Assembly (NCBI RefSeq): GCF_900104815.1
Contig: NZ_FNTD01000004.1
Location: forward strand, 4,914,501 to 4,978,500
DNA: 64,000 nucleotides
DNA from: Streptomyces misionensis
GTDB lineage: Bacteria > Actinomycetota > Actinomycetes > Streptomycetales > Streptomycetaceae
Direction: 5' to 3'
The first letter of the stretch is position 1, and each line of letters starts with the position of its first letter. Below, piece after piece: positions 23,147 through 31,166 of this stretch. Both the position numbers and the translations under genes were made by a program. The notes beneath the pieces were generated by a model. It was not told the origin of the DNA. It was given only the letters and a program-made list of their open reading frames with translations, and ran no database searches.

Positions 23147-25378
23147 CTTGCCGAGGTTCACCAGGCTCCCGCCGCCCGCCGGCTCCACCACGTTCAGGAC
23201 CGACCGGGACAGGACGTGGGCGGGGATCCCGGCCGGTGTGTAGCCGATGGCGATCATCACGAAGCCCTCGGGGACGACGCTCCGGGGCGACGCGAAGAAC
23301 GGCTGGACCAGGTAGCGGACGCTGCCGGACGGTTCGCGCGCGAGTTCCCCGGCCACCTCGCTCTCGAACGCCGACATGCCCAGCGGGCCGTTGTTCGTGA
23401 TGCGCTGACCGCACGGGCTGAGATTGTCCGCCCGCGTGTTGGAGCCGCCGAAGCGCGCCGCGACGATGTGGCAGCGCGCCAGGTCGTCCCGGGGGTCACG
23501 GCCGAGCGCGCGCACCTTGGCGCGGGCCTCCGGGTAGCCGACCGGATCGGCCTTGGTCTCGTCGCTGCTGTTGTTCGGCGGCTTCCTCAGGCATGCCTGA
23601 CCGGTTTCTGCGCGGCCGTTGGCGCCGTGGGTGTTGAGTATCCAGCCCGCGCCGTTGGGGTCCGCCCCGGCCGGGTGGGTCCGGGCGCAGTCGTCGGCCC
23701 CGTCACCCCCGGAGGGCGCGGCCCGTTCCAGCACAGTGGCCGGGGCGGGTGCTTCCAGGACCGCCTGCTCCTGCTGCTGCGCCTGCCGCAGGGCCGACAC
23801 GTCCACCTCTGCCAGGACACGGACGGTGACGTCGGCGACGGAACGGACGTCGTACGGAACCGGCGTCCCGCCCTGGCTCGCGGAGCCGGACTCCGCCTCC
23901 CGTCTCTTCTCGTCCTCCTGCTCGGCGAAGACCGGACCCGCGTCCGGGTCACTGCACGCGATGTCGCCCGCGCCCGCCAGGGGCATTTCCTCGGTGGCCG
24001 TGCAGCTCCCGGCAGGACGGCCCTCGATCGTCAGGGTCGCCGTCAGTTCCACGGTCACCCGGCCGCCGGTGATCCGCTTGCGGGCCTCGCGTCCGGGGAC
24101 GATGCCGGTGATGTGACTGCTCACCTCGCATCCGGTGGCGGAGCAGCTCACCTGCGGCTTCTCTTCGAGGCGGGCCGTGACGCCGGCGTCCAGCGCGCCG
24201 GACAGCTGCGCGGTGTCCTCCTGGACCTCGCCCAACAGGGCCTTCGCCTCCGCCGTGGACAGCGCGGAGACCGCGAAGGCGCCGGCGGGTGCGCTCGCCC
24301 CGGCGGCGAAGGCGGCGAGCCGGTCCCCGGCGGCGGGCTCGCGCGTCCCCGCCCGCCAGGCGGCGGCGTCCGCCCGGCCGTGCCCGTCCGCCGCGGCGCC
24401 GCGCGGCACGAATGCCAGGACCCGGTACGGGCGTGCCTTCGTCACGTACAGGTCGCCCCGGGCGGTGCTCGCCCGCAGCGCGGGCACGCCCTTCGGGAGC
24501 GGGGCCGTCGCAGCGGCGTCCGACAGGGTCGTACCCTCGCTGTCGACCGCGTCGAGCAGTGCGTTCGCCAGGGCCGTGGGGCTCATTCCCGCCCGCGGCG
24601 CCGCGCCGCCCGCGGTGTCGGCCGACGGGACCCCGGCGACCCACTTGCCCGCCAGATCCGTACCGCCGCCCGGGTCGCCGAGGCCGGCGCCCGGGGTGTC
24701 CGGCATCTTGAGGTAGGTGGTGCCGTCCACGGTCAGGGCCGTGACGCGGGTACCGGCGTACGGCATCTCGCCGAGCGCCTCCCCGCCGGCGGTGACCCGT
24801 GACTCGGACCAGCCGGCATCGCCCGCCGGCGCGCGGTACCGCACACCCGGTCGCAGGGCCAGGTCCACGAGGGCGGCGGCGAACGGCGCCCGGCGGTCGG
24901 CCGCCGGTGTCCCGGAGCCGTGCCGGGTCAGCAGGACGGCGACGAGCGCGGCGACGAGGGCGACGGCCAGGCCCGACGTCACGAGCGCCCTCCGGCGGCC
25001 GGTGCGGTGCCCGGACGCCGGGCCCGCGGCGGTGCCGTACTGGTGTGGTGGCCCGGACAGGTGGGACGGCTGGGGCGGCCCGGCCGGGTTCGGGGGCAAG
25101 GGGCCCGCAGGCGGCAGCGGTGCGGGCCGCGGTGCCGTCGGCCCGGTCCAGGTCGACCTCCCCGGACCGGCGGGCGGTGGTCCGCCCGGGCCACCGGGCT
25201 TCCTCGCGTCCGTCGCCGCTCGGGGCGGTCCGCCCTGGGCGGCGGTCCCGGCCGCGCCGGAGCGGGGGGAGGGGAGCGGCGCCGGTCGCCCCAGGGGCGG
25301 TGGCACGGCACGGGGGGTCTGCCGCCAGGTCGGCAGCTTCGGTTCGCCGGATCCGTCGTGCGATGAGCGATTCACCAC
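23144..25378 (-). CDS. Membrane-tethered protein with C-terminal NS-type endonuclease domain
   Basis: A 744-residue protein. GTG 25378 is chosen because a GGAG sequence lies about 6 bp upstream. Residues 1-125 are a Pro/Gly-rich cytoplasmic region. One TM helix follows near residues 131-150 (TSGLAVALVAALVAVLL), then a long extracytoplasmic region. The last ~140 residues resemble DNA/RNA non-specific endonuclease-type toxin domains: GYPEARAKVRALGRDPRDDL, ARCHIVAARFGGSNTRADNL, SPCGQRITNNGPLGMSAFE. The His of RCHIVAARFGG and the following Asn residues fit the His-Asn-metal site. It could act on exogenous DNA at the surface or as a contact toxin. It is divergent from the vWA gene. No immunity gene was identified. 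Confidence 0.82.
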   Translation of the reverse strand: MVNRSSHDGSGEPKLPTWRQTPRAVPPPLGRPAPLPSPRSGAAGTAAQGGPPRAATDARKPGGPGGPPPAGPGRSTWTGPTAPRPAPLPPAGPLPPNPAGPPQPSHLSGPPHQYGTAAGPASGHRTGRRRALVTSGLAVALVAALVAVLLTRHGSGTPAADRRAPFAAALVDLALRPGVRYRAPAGDAGWSESRVTAGGEALGEMPYAGTRVTALTVDGTTYLKMPDTPGAGLGDPGGGTDLAGKWVAGVPSADTAGGAAPRAGMSPTALANALLDAVDSEGTTLSDAAATAPLPKGVPALRASTARGDLYVTKARPYRVLAFVPRGAAADGHGRADAAAWRAGTREPAAGDRLAAFAAGASAPAGAFAVSALSTAEAKALLGEVQEDTAQLSGALDAGVTARLEEKPQVSCSATGCEVSSHITGIVPGREARKRITGGRVTVELTATLTIEGRPAGSCTATEEMPLAGAGDIACSDPDAGPVFAEQEDEKRREAESGSASQGGTPVPYDVRSVADVTVRVLAEVDVSALRQAQQQEQAVLEAPAPATVLERAAPSGGDGADDCARTHPAGADPNGAGWILNTHGANGRAETGQACLRKPPNNSSDETKADPVGYPEARAKVRALGRDPRDDLARCHIVAARFGGSNTRADNLSPCGQRITNNGPLGMSAFESEVAGELAREPSGSVRYLVQPFFASPRSVVPEGFVMIAIGYTPAGIPAHVLSRSVLNVVEPAGGGSLVNLGK

Positions 25379-25515
25379 CGAAGCTCCACCCCGTATCGCT
25401 AGCCTCCGCGCCCAAGCCGGAACATACTTCAACTACGGGGATACATATAGGAGTTCAGTCATCCCTGCACAGTTCCGACACGACGGACCGGACCAGACAA
25501 CGGGAGACGGACTGA

Positions 25516-26199
25516 ATGGCGGAGACCAAGGGCGTACTGCTGCCGGCCTATGTGCTGGCGGACGAGTCGCAGTCGATGGGGCCGTACCGGCAGGACTTGT
25601 CGAACGGCCTCGTGTCGTTGTGCGAGGGGCTCCGGGCCGAGCCGATGATCGCGGCCAAGCTGCGGCTGGCGGTGCTGGGATTCTCCGATGACGTGCAGGT
25701 GCGTCTCGCGGTGGCCGACATGCGCACCGAGACCAGCCTGCCGCAGGTCGTCATCCGGGGCCTGACCAACTACGAGGCGGTCTTCGACGACCTCCTGGAC
25801 CGTATCCCCTCCGACGTGCAGTGGCTGCGGGGCGAGGGGTACAAGGTCCACCGCCCGGTGGTGTTCTTCCTCAGCGACGGGCAGCCCACTGACGGCGGGG
25901 CCTGGCGGCGGCCCCACGCCCTGCTGACCGACAAGGCGACGACACCGACCGCCCCGAACATCGTGGCCTGCGGGATCGGCGACGCCCAGGCGCACACGAT
26001 GGTCGAGGTCGCGACGCGCGACGAGTTCGCCTTCGTCGCCAAGCCGGGGACCGACATCGGCCGGGCGGTCGCCGAGTTCTTCCACGCGCTCACCGCGAGC
26101 CTCGTCGCCTCGGGCCGGGCGCTGAACTCGGGCAGCCCACAGCTGGTGGTGAACCGCCCGGACCAGTTCACCATGGCGATCGACGAGGTCGGCCAGTGA
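25516..26199 (+). CDS. vWA domain protein (TerY-like)
   Basis: A 227-residue von Willebrand A-domain protein. The metal-ion site has all three parts: D16-E-S-Q-S20 (VLADESQSM), the Thr in GLTNYEAVFDDLL and the Asp in FFLSDGQPTDGG. The remainder keeps the family order (LRLAVLGFSDDVQVRLAVAD; IVACGIGDAQAHTMVEVAT; FVAKPGTDIGRAVAEFFHAL), as in TerY1. Its stop codon overlaps the PP2C start (GTGA), followed by the kinase (ATGA), giving the vWA-PP2C-kinase arrangement known as the TerY-P triad. In such systems the vWA protein is thought to be a phospho-regulated adaptor. Confidence 0.93.
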   Translation: MAETKGVLLPAYVLADESQSMGPYRQDLSNGLVSLCEGLRAEPMIAAKLRLAVLGFSDDVQVRLAVADMRTETSLPQVVIRGLTNYEAVFDDLLDRIPSDVQWLRGEGYKVHRPVVFFLSDGQPTDGGAWRRPHALLTDKATTPTAPNIVACGIGDAQAHTMVEVATRDEFAFVAKPGTDIGRAVAEFFHALTASLVASGRALNSGSPQLVVNRPDQFTMAIDEVGQ

Positions 26200-27143
26200 G
26201 ATTCCCGGGAGGCGACCACCCCGCCGCACCACCGGCCGGACCCGTGGCCGGGCCCGGGCCCGAGCCCTGGCGGAGGGTCGCGGTAGGGGTGCCCGGCCCC
26301 GAGTTCGAGGCGCGGCCGCCCGGCCGGTACGCCTACGACTTCCCGGACACCGAGTGCGACGGGTGGTCGACGTCCTCGCTGACGCTGCGCTTCGCCTCGG
26401 TGCGCGGGGCCAAGCACCGCTACTACCGCCGGCCGCGCCAGGACGCCGCGCGCGCCGCGGTGCACGAACCCACCGGCGGCATCGTCTTCGCGGTGGCCGA
26501 CGGCGTCTCCAGCGCCGCGAACTCCGAGCAGGGGGCGATCGAGGCGTGCCGGGCGGCCGTGGAGCGCATGCTCGACCAACTGTCGCAGGACAGCGGAGAC
26601 ATGGACTTCCCGGAGGTGGCCCGGCATGCCGCCGAGCGGCTGCGGGAGCTCGCCCGGTGGCGGCTGGACGGTGCCGACCCCGGACCGGGTGAAGTGGCGG
26701 ACCTCTACGCGACGACGCTCACCGCGGGTGCGGTGCGCCCCGGCCCGGCGGGACCCGTGGCCGAGATCTGCCGTGTCGGGGACTCGGGCGCCTGGCTGCT
26801 GAACCCGTCCAGCGGGCGGTACCAGCCGCTGTTCGGCTCGAAGACCTCCTCGGACGCCCTGGTGGTGTCGAACGAGGTGACACCGCTGCCCCATGTCCCC
26901 GACCCGCTGGAAACGGTCCGCGTCCGGCTGGACCCCGGCCACGTGCTGCTGGTCGGGACCGACGGGTTCGAGGATCCGCTGGGCGACGGGGACGGCCAGG
27001 TCGGCGCCCTGTTCGCCCGCCACCTCGCCGGCCCGCCGCCCGCGCTCTGGCTGGCGCACCTGCTGGACTTCTCCCGGGAGACCTTCGACGACGACCGCAC
27101 CCTGCTGGTCGTCTGGCCGGACCCCCCGGCGGAGCCACGATGA
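26196..27143 (+). CDS. PP2C-type Ser/Thr phosphatase (TerY-P triad)
   Basis: A 315-residue protein from GTG 26196. The ~60-residue N-terminus is Pro/Gly-rich. Metal Asp residues appear at RQDAARAA, VFAVADGVSSAANSEQGA and LLVGTDGFEDPLG, with a final FDDDRTLLVVW. These are the ordered motifs of metal-dependent PP2C phosphatases (DG, GD, DG, DN-like). No TM or sensor domain is visible. It overlaps both neighbours (upstream by GTGA, downstream ATGA), so tight translational coupling with the vWA and kinase genes is expected. It probably reverses the kinase's action on a shared target such as the vWA protein. Confidence 0.93.
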   Translation: MRFPGGDHPAAPPAGPVAGPGPEPWRRVAVGVPGPEFEARPPGRYAYDFPDTECDGWSTSSLTLRFASVRGAKHRYYRRPRQDAARAAVHEPTGGIVFAVADGVSSAANSEQGAIEACRAAVERMLDQLSQDSGDMDFPEVARHAAERLRELARWRLDGADPGPGEVADLYATTLTAGAVRPGPAGPVAEICRVGDSGAWLLNPSSGRYQPLFGSKTSSDALVVSNEVTPLPHVPDPLETVRVRLDPGHVLLVGTDGFEDPLGDGDGQVGALFARHLAGPPPALWLAHLLDFSRETFDDDRTLLVVWPDPPAEPR

Positions 27144-28927
27144 GTCCCCGGCCGTTACCGGTGGTCGAGCACAGCACGCTCGCCTTGGGACGCCAGTTCG
27201 GGCAGGGCGGCCAGGGCACGGTCCACCAGGTCACCAACAAGAGGATCAACGAGGCCGACGGCGGCGGCTGGGACGTGGCGTACAAGGAGTACGCCGCCGG
27301 TGTGCTGCCCGATCTCGACGCGGCCGCGCTGGCCGCGCAGGTGGGACTGCTCGGCGAGCTGAGCGCGGAGGAGGGCCAGTGGCTGTGCGAGAAGTGCGCC
27401 TGGCCCGCGGCCGTCGTCGAACGCCAGGGCAGCGCCTGTGGGTTCCTCATGCGCGCCGTCCCCGACCGGTTCCGCTTCTCCTTCCGGAGCCTGTCCGGCA
27501 CCTCCACGGGAACGAGGCGGCTGGCGAACCTGGAATACCTGCTCAACGACGACGCGTACGTCGCGGGGATCGGCCTGACCATCAGCGAACGCGACCGGTT
27601 CGAGATCCTGGCCGACCTGGCGGCCACCCTCGCCCGGCTGCACCGCATCGGCATCACGGTCGGCGACCTCTCGCCCAAGAACCTGCTCTTCACCACGGAC
27701 CCGCGGCCCGAGTGCTTCCTCATCGACTGCGACGCCATGCGGGTACGGGGCGCCACCGTGCTGCCCCAGGCCGAGACACCCGACTGGCAGGTCCTGCCGG
27801 GCGAGGAGAAGGCCACCCGCGCGAGTGACGTCTACAAGCTCGCGCTGCTCGCCGTCCGGCTGTTCGCCCGGGACCAGACCGCCACCGATCCCGCCGCCCT
27901 GGCCGCGCTCAGCCCGGGCCTCGGCGACCTCGCCCGCGCCGGCCTCGCCCCCGACGCGGCCCGCAGGCCGACCCCGGCCACGTGGGCCGAGCAGCTCAAA
28001 GCCGCGGGCGCCACCGCGTCCACCACCCCCGCCGCGCCGCCCAAGGCCCGGAAGGGGCCGCCACGGTCCACCGCCTCGACACCTCAGCGGCCCGGTGGCG
28101 GGCGGCGGACGGGGACCACGTCCGGTCCGGGAGGAAACCCGCCCACCGTCAACTGGTCCGCCTACAAGGGGGCCGCCGCCGTCGCCGCCGCCCTGATCGT
28201 GATCGTCATCGCCTTCGTGAGCACCCACTCCCACGACGGTTCCAGCTCCGCGACGAGCGGCACGGGCCTGCCCGCGGGCACCCAGGCCGGCACCACCACC
28301 GGGACCTACGGCGGCACGAGCGGCGGATACGGCGACAGCGGCGGCGCCACGTACGGCAGCGGCAGCGGCACGGACGGCGGATACGGCGACAGCGGCGGCA
28401 GCGACAGCGGCGGCGCGACGGACACCGACCCCGCCACCACCGCGCCCAGCGCCGAGGACCAGGCGTTCGGTGCCGTCTCCGCCGACGACTGCATCAGTGA
28501 CTACTACGAGTACGAGAACACCGAGTGGTCCTCCTCCACGCCCACCACGGTCAGTTGCTCCGCCACCGACGCCTATTTCCGGGTGGCGTCCGTCGAGGAC
28601 GGGAGCTGCGGCTCCAGCGACCTGACCTGGTACCACCACAACAGCGACTACACCGAGACCAATCTCTGCCTGGACCGCAACTACGCGGCCGGACAGTGCA
28701 TGTTCGCCGAGGCCGACGGCAAGTCGCTCTCGATGTACTTCAACGCGGTCACCCCGTGCGACGCCTCCATCCCGCAGAAGTACCAGTACACCGTCCGGCT
28801 CACGAGGGTGTACCCGGGCGGCGCCCCCAACGACGCGTGCGGGTACGACAAACTCTGGAAGACCGACAGCGGGGCGGTGCTGTGCGGAAGGGGCATCTGG
28901 AAGCGGCACGGGCTTCCCGACCTGTAG
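27140..28927 (+). CDS. Membrane Ser/Thr protein kinase with extracytoplasmic Cys-rich domain (TerY-P triad)
   Basis: A 595-residue protein. The cytoplasmic kinase domain has G-loop GQGGQGTV (residues 21-28), invariant Lys49 (AYKEYAAG), catalytic loop TVGDLSPKNLLF with Asp176, and IDCDAM in place of DFG. Arg of HRD is absent, as in TerY-P kinases. After a Pro/Thr linker comes one TM (VAAALIVIVIAFVSTH near 348-364), a Gly/Ser/Tyr repeat linker and a C-terminal domain with ~7 cysteines (DDCISDYYEY; TTVSCSATDAYFRV; CLDRNYAAGQCMF), probably an external sensor similar to LppU-type domains. It is the third gene of the triad. Confidence 0.9.
   Translation: MSPRPLPVVEHSTLALGRQFGQGGQGTVHQVTNKRINEADGGGWDVAYKEYAAGVLPDLDAAALAAQVGLLGELSAEEGQWLCEKCAWPAAVVERQGSACGFLMRAVPDRFRFSFRSLSGTSTGTRRLANLEYLLNDDAYVAGIGLTISERDRFEILADLAATLARLHRIGITVGDLSPKNLLFTTDPRPECFLIDCDAMRVRGATVLPQAETPDWQVLPGEEKATRASDVYKLALLAVRLFARDQTATDPAALAALSPGLGDLARAGLAPDAARRPTPATWAEQLKAAGATASTTPAAPPKARKGPPRSTASTPQRPGGGRRTGTTSGPGGNPPTVNWSAYKGAAAVAAALIVIVIAFVSTHSHDGSSSATSGTGLPAGTQAGTTTGTYGGTSGGYGDSGGATYGSGSGTDGGYGDSGGSDSGGATDTDPATTAPSAEDQAFGAVSADDCISDYYEYENTEWSSSTPTTVSCSATDAYFRVASVEDGSCGSSDLTWYHHNSDYTETNLCLDRNYAAGQCMFAEADGKSLSMYFNAVTPCDASIPQKYQYTVRLTRVYPGGAPNDACGYDKLWKTDSGAVLCGRGIWKRHGLPDL
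28324..28424 (+). repeat. In-frame tandem-like repeat in kinase linker
   Basis: A GGATACGGCGACAGCGGCGG unit occurs twice about 54 bp apart, with degenerate GGC/AGC copies between. It encodes the Gly/Ser/Tyr/Asp-rich linker between the TM and extracellular domain of the kinase. Copy number may vary among strains. Confidence 0.7.
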
Positions 28928-28934
28928 TCAGGTC

Positions 28935-28976
28935 CCGGCGGCAGTGCCCGATGCTCGGCTCGGGCGCTGCCGCCGG
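28935..28976. terminator. Hairpin after kinase gene
   Basis: 17-bp arms (28935-28951 and 28960-28976) pair at 16 of 17 positions with an 8-nt loop, between the kinase and the convergent DUF5955-like gene. Confidence 0.85.
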
Positions 28977-28983
28977 TCCGGTG

Positions 28984-29355
28984 CTAGAGCGCGCGGATCG
29001 CCTCTTCGATCGTCGCGGCCAGCGAGGCCAGCGCGGTGACGCCAGGCACGGCGTCCACGAGCGCCCGCGAGATCAGTTTCAGCTTGCCCACCCGTGGCGC
29101 GGCCGAGCCGAGTTCGTCCCGCGCGTCCTGCGCGGCCTCGATCAGGTCCGCGCGCTCGGGATGCGCGGACCGGCCCAGTTCCTCGATCAGCCGGGTGAGC
29201 AGGCCGCCGATCTCCTCGGGCGTGTACTGCCGGTCCCCGGCCGACTGGACCGGGCCGCCGCCCTGGACCTCGGCCTTCGCGTTGCTGCCGCTGGCGACCG
29301 CGTTCCCGGCGACCTGTGAACCGCCGGTGGCGATGATCCCGTGATTCCTCACCAT
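28984..29355 (-). CDS. DUF5955-like small protein with N-terminal Gly/Ser motif
   Basis: A 123-residue protein from ATG 29355. The N-terminus (MVRNHGIIATGGSQVAGNAV, then ASGSNAKAEVQGG) is a flexible Gly/Ser/Asn motif. After QYTPEEI comes an all-helical region (IGGLLTRLIEELGRSAHPER; ADLIEAAQDARDELGSAAPR; LKLISRALVDAVPGVTALAS). The same motif occurs as the last ~30 residues of the upstream protein on the same strand (GIIATGGAQVTSSSIASGS). The two genes are 46 bp apart and probably co-transcribed. The helical part resembles DUF5955; function unknown. Confidence 0.82.
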   Translation of the reverse strand: MVRNHGIIATGGSQVAGNAVASGSNAKAEVQGGGPVQSAGDRQYTPEEIGGLLTRLIEELGRSAHPERADLIEAAQDARDELGSAAPRVGKLKLISRALVDAVPGVTALASLAATIEEAIRAL

Positions 29356-29401
29356 GAGTGCAGCTGCCTTCCCTTGAGGAGATTCCGTGGCCGAGCGGGC
29401 G

Positions 29402-30991
29402 TCAATCCGTGTTCACCAGGGGGATCTTGTTGAGCAGGCGCATGGAGATGCGGGACTGGCTGCCGGAGGCGATCGAGCTGGATGTCACCTGGGCCCCGCC
29501 GGTCGCGATGATGCCGTTGTTGACGATCAGCTGCTGACGCTGGACTAGCTCGCTCACGTCGATGCCCCGCGCCTCGGCGAACTCGATCAGCGCGTCGAGG
29601 GCACGCCTCTCGATCATCTTCAGGGCGAGGCCGCTGTCGGCCTTCTGGAAATGGCGCTGGTGCCGGTCGCCGGCGGCCTGCTGCCGTACGCCCCAGCGCG
29701 CCCCGTAGTCGAACCGGCGGAGCGACGTGATGCGCTTGTTCTGCCGCCGCACCCGCCAGGTGATCCAGTAGTCGGGGGAGAAGCCCGTGACCGCGCGCAC
29801 GGGCGCCGCCAGCATGACGAACGGGGTGCTGAACAGCGTCGCCGTCATGAGCTCGGCCGTCCCGCGCAGGGACGGCCGGGGCATGAGCGTGTCGATCATC
29901 CGGTAACGGTCGTCGAGGGGGAACAGCACCGTCTGGACGGCCTCCACGCACAGGTTGGAGTCGGAGCGGACGAAGCGCAGGAAGAGCGATGTGACCAGGT
30001 CGCCGCCCCAGCCCGTGGAGTGCACCGCCAGATAGGGGCGGGCGCCTTCCTCCGGCGCGCGCTTCAACTCGTCCATCTGGCTCTGCGCGATCCGCGGGAC
30101 GGGCCTGCCGAGCGGGTCGGCGAGGAAGCGCGTGTCCCCGAGGACGGTCGTCCCCTCGACGAAGAGCCGCTCCTCGATCTCCAGGCAGGGCAGCGACAGG
30201 GTGCCGAGGCGTTGGGCGACGTGCTCGTACAGCTCCGTCACGTCGAAGTCCTGCGGGGTGCCCCCCAGCGGGCCCGGGGCGGTGACGTCGAAGGTCAGGG
30301 ACCACGAGTCGAGCGGGACCCCGTATCCGACGAAGGGGGAGTACCCGCTGTACGCGGTGACGTTGCCGTGGGCGTACGCGCTGATCTCGCCGAGGCGTGC
30401 GGCGACGTCGCCGTTGGGCGGAGGAGGCGCGGCCGCCGGGTCGAACCGGTTCGGGCGCAGGTTCTGCAAGTGGCGGCCGTATCGGGTCGAGAGTTCGAAG
30501 ACCAGCACGGTCATCCAGGACAGGAACAGCAGGAGCGGGGTGCTCGCGAAGCCGCGGAACCAGGCCGGGGAGAACAGGGTCAGCACCAGCAGCAGGCTGA
30601 GCAGCAGGTCGCGTTGGTGGCGGCGGGCATTGGCCACGTAGGCGTGCCGGAGCACCACGGGCACGTCGCACGCCGGGGCCGCCCCCACACCCAGGTGGGG
30701 TTCCGCGGCGATCTGCCGGATGAGCAACTCGGCGTAGGCGCGGTCCAGGTAGGTGGCCGCGCACAGGTACCTGGTGACGTCCAGGCCACCGCCCCACCGG
30801 ATCGTGGCGGGGGGCGCCTGCCCGCCGCCCCAGGTGGTGGGCCCCCTGGCCGTCTGCGGCGTGGTGCCGAGCGCGCCGGACCGCGTGGCGGCCGGCTTCG
30901 GGCCGTTCAGGGGTGTACCGCAGGCACCGCACCGCGTGGACCACGTGGCCGTGGCCCGGCCGCACCCGGGGCACGCCGTCGAATGCGCCAT
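29402..30991 (-). CDS. Zinc-ribbon membrane protein with C-terminal shared motif
   Basis: A 529-residue protein. The N-terminal zinc ribbon has two CxxC knuckles (ACPGCGRATATWSTRCGACG). After a ~50-residue linker comes LDVTRYLCAATYLDRAYAEL, then two TM helices (LLLSLLLVLTLFSPAWF; TPLLLFLSWMTVLVFEL), a large soluble domain (YSGYSPFVGYGVPLDSWSLT; YLAVHSTGWGGDLVTSLFLR), a probable further helix near FVMLAAPVRAV, a charged helix and a Gly/Ser motif shared with the next gene. No enzyme family is recognised. Its position, convergent to the kinase triad and beside a protein that carries the same motif, suggests a membrane receptor or effector of that island. Confidence 0.85.
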   Translation of the reverse strand: MAHSTACPGCGRATATWSTRCGACGTPLNGPKPAATRSGALGTTPQTARGPTTWGGGQAPPATIRWGGGLDVTRYLCAATYLDRAYAELLIRQIAAEPHLGVGAAPACDVPVVLRHAYVANARRHQRDLLLSLLLVLTLFSPAWFRGFASTPLLLFLSWMTVLVFELSTRYGRHLQNLRPNRFDPAAAPPPPNGDVAARLGEISAYAHGNVTAYSGYSPFVGYGVPLDSWSLTFDVTAPGPLGGTPQDFDVTELYEHVAQRLGTLSLPCLEIEERLFVEGTTVLGDTRFLADPLGRPVPRIAQSQMDELKRAPEEGARPYLAVHSTGWGGDLVTSLFLRFVRSDSNLCVEAVQTVLFPLDDRYRMIDTLMPRPSLRGTAELMTATLFSTPFVMLAAPVRAVTGFSPDYWITWRVRRQNKRITSLRRFDYGARWGVRQQAAGDRHQRHFQKADSGLALKMIERRALDALIEFAEARGIDVSELVQRQQLIVNNGIIATGGAQVTSSSIASGSQSRISMRLLNKIPLVNTD

Positions 30992-31095
30992 GGTTCCCCC
31001 GTCCCTGAGGCGGACTCGTCACGATTACGGTGCACCGAACGGCTGCCGAGGGGGATGCCGGTGCCGGCACCTGACGCCAGACTGTTACACGGGTG

Positions 31096-31136
31096 AGGGG
31101 CACCCCCGGGACGGTCGGGGGTCCGGGGGTGCCCCT
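31096..31136. terminator. Hairpin after phosphosugar mutase gene
   Basis: Perfect 14-bp arms (31096-31109, 31123-31136) with a 13-nt loop, 31 bp past the minus-strand stop codon at 31167. Confidence 0.8.
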
Positions 31137-31166
31137 TGCTCGGTGGGGGCCGTGGGGGCCGTGGGG

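Noticed and set aside
28324..28424. CRISPR-like repeats
   Set aside because: The repeats are in-frame Gly/Ser codons of the kinase linker without uniform spacers.
27155..28909. 584-codon minus-strand frame opposite the kinase gene
   Set aside because: Val/Gly/Arg-rich antisense shadow without recognisable domains.
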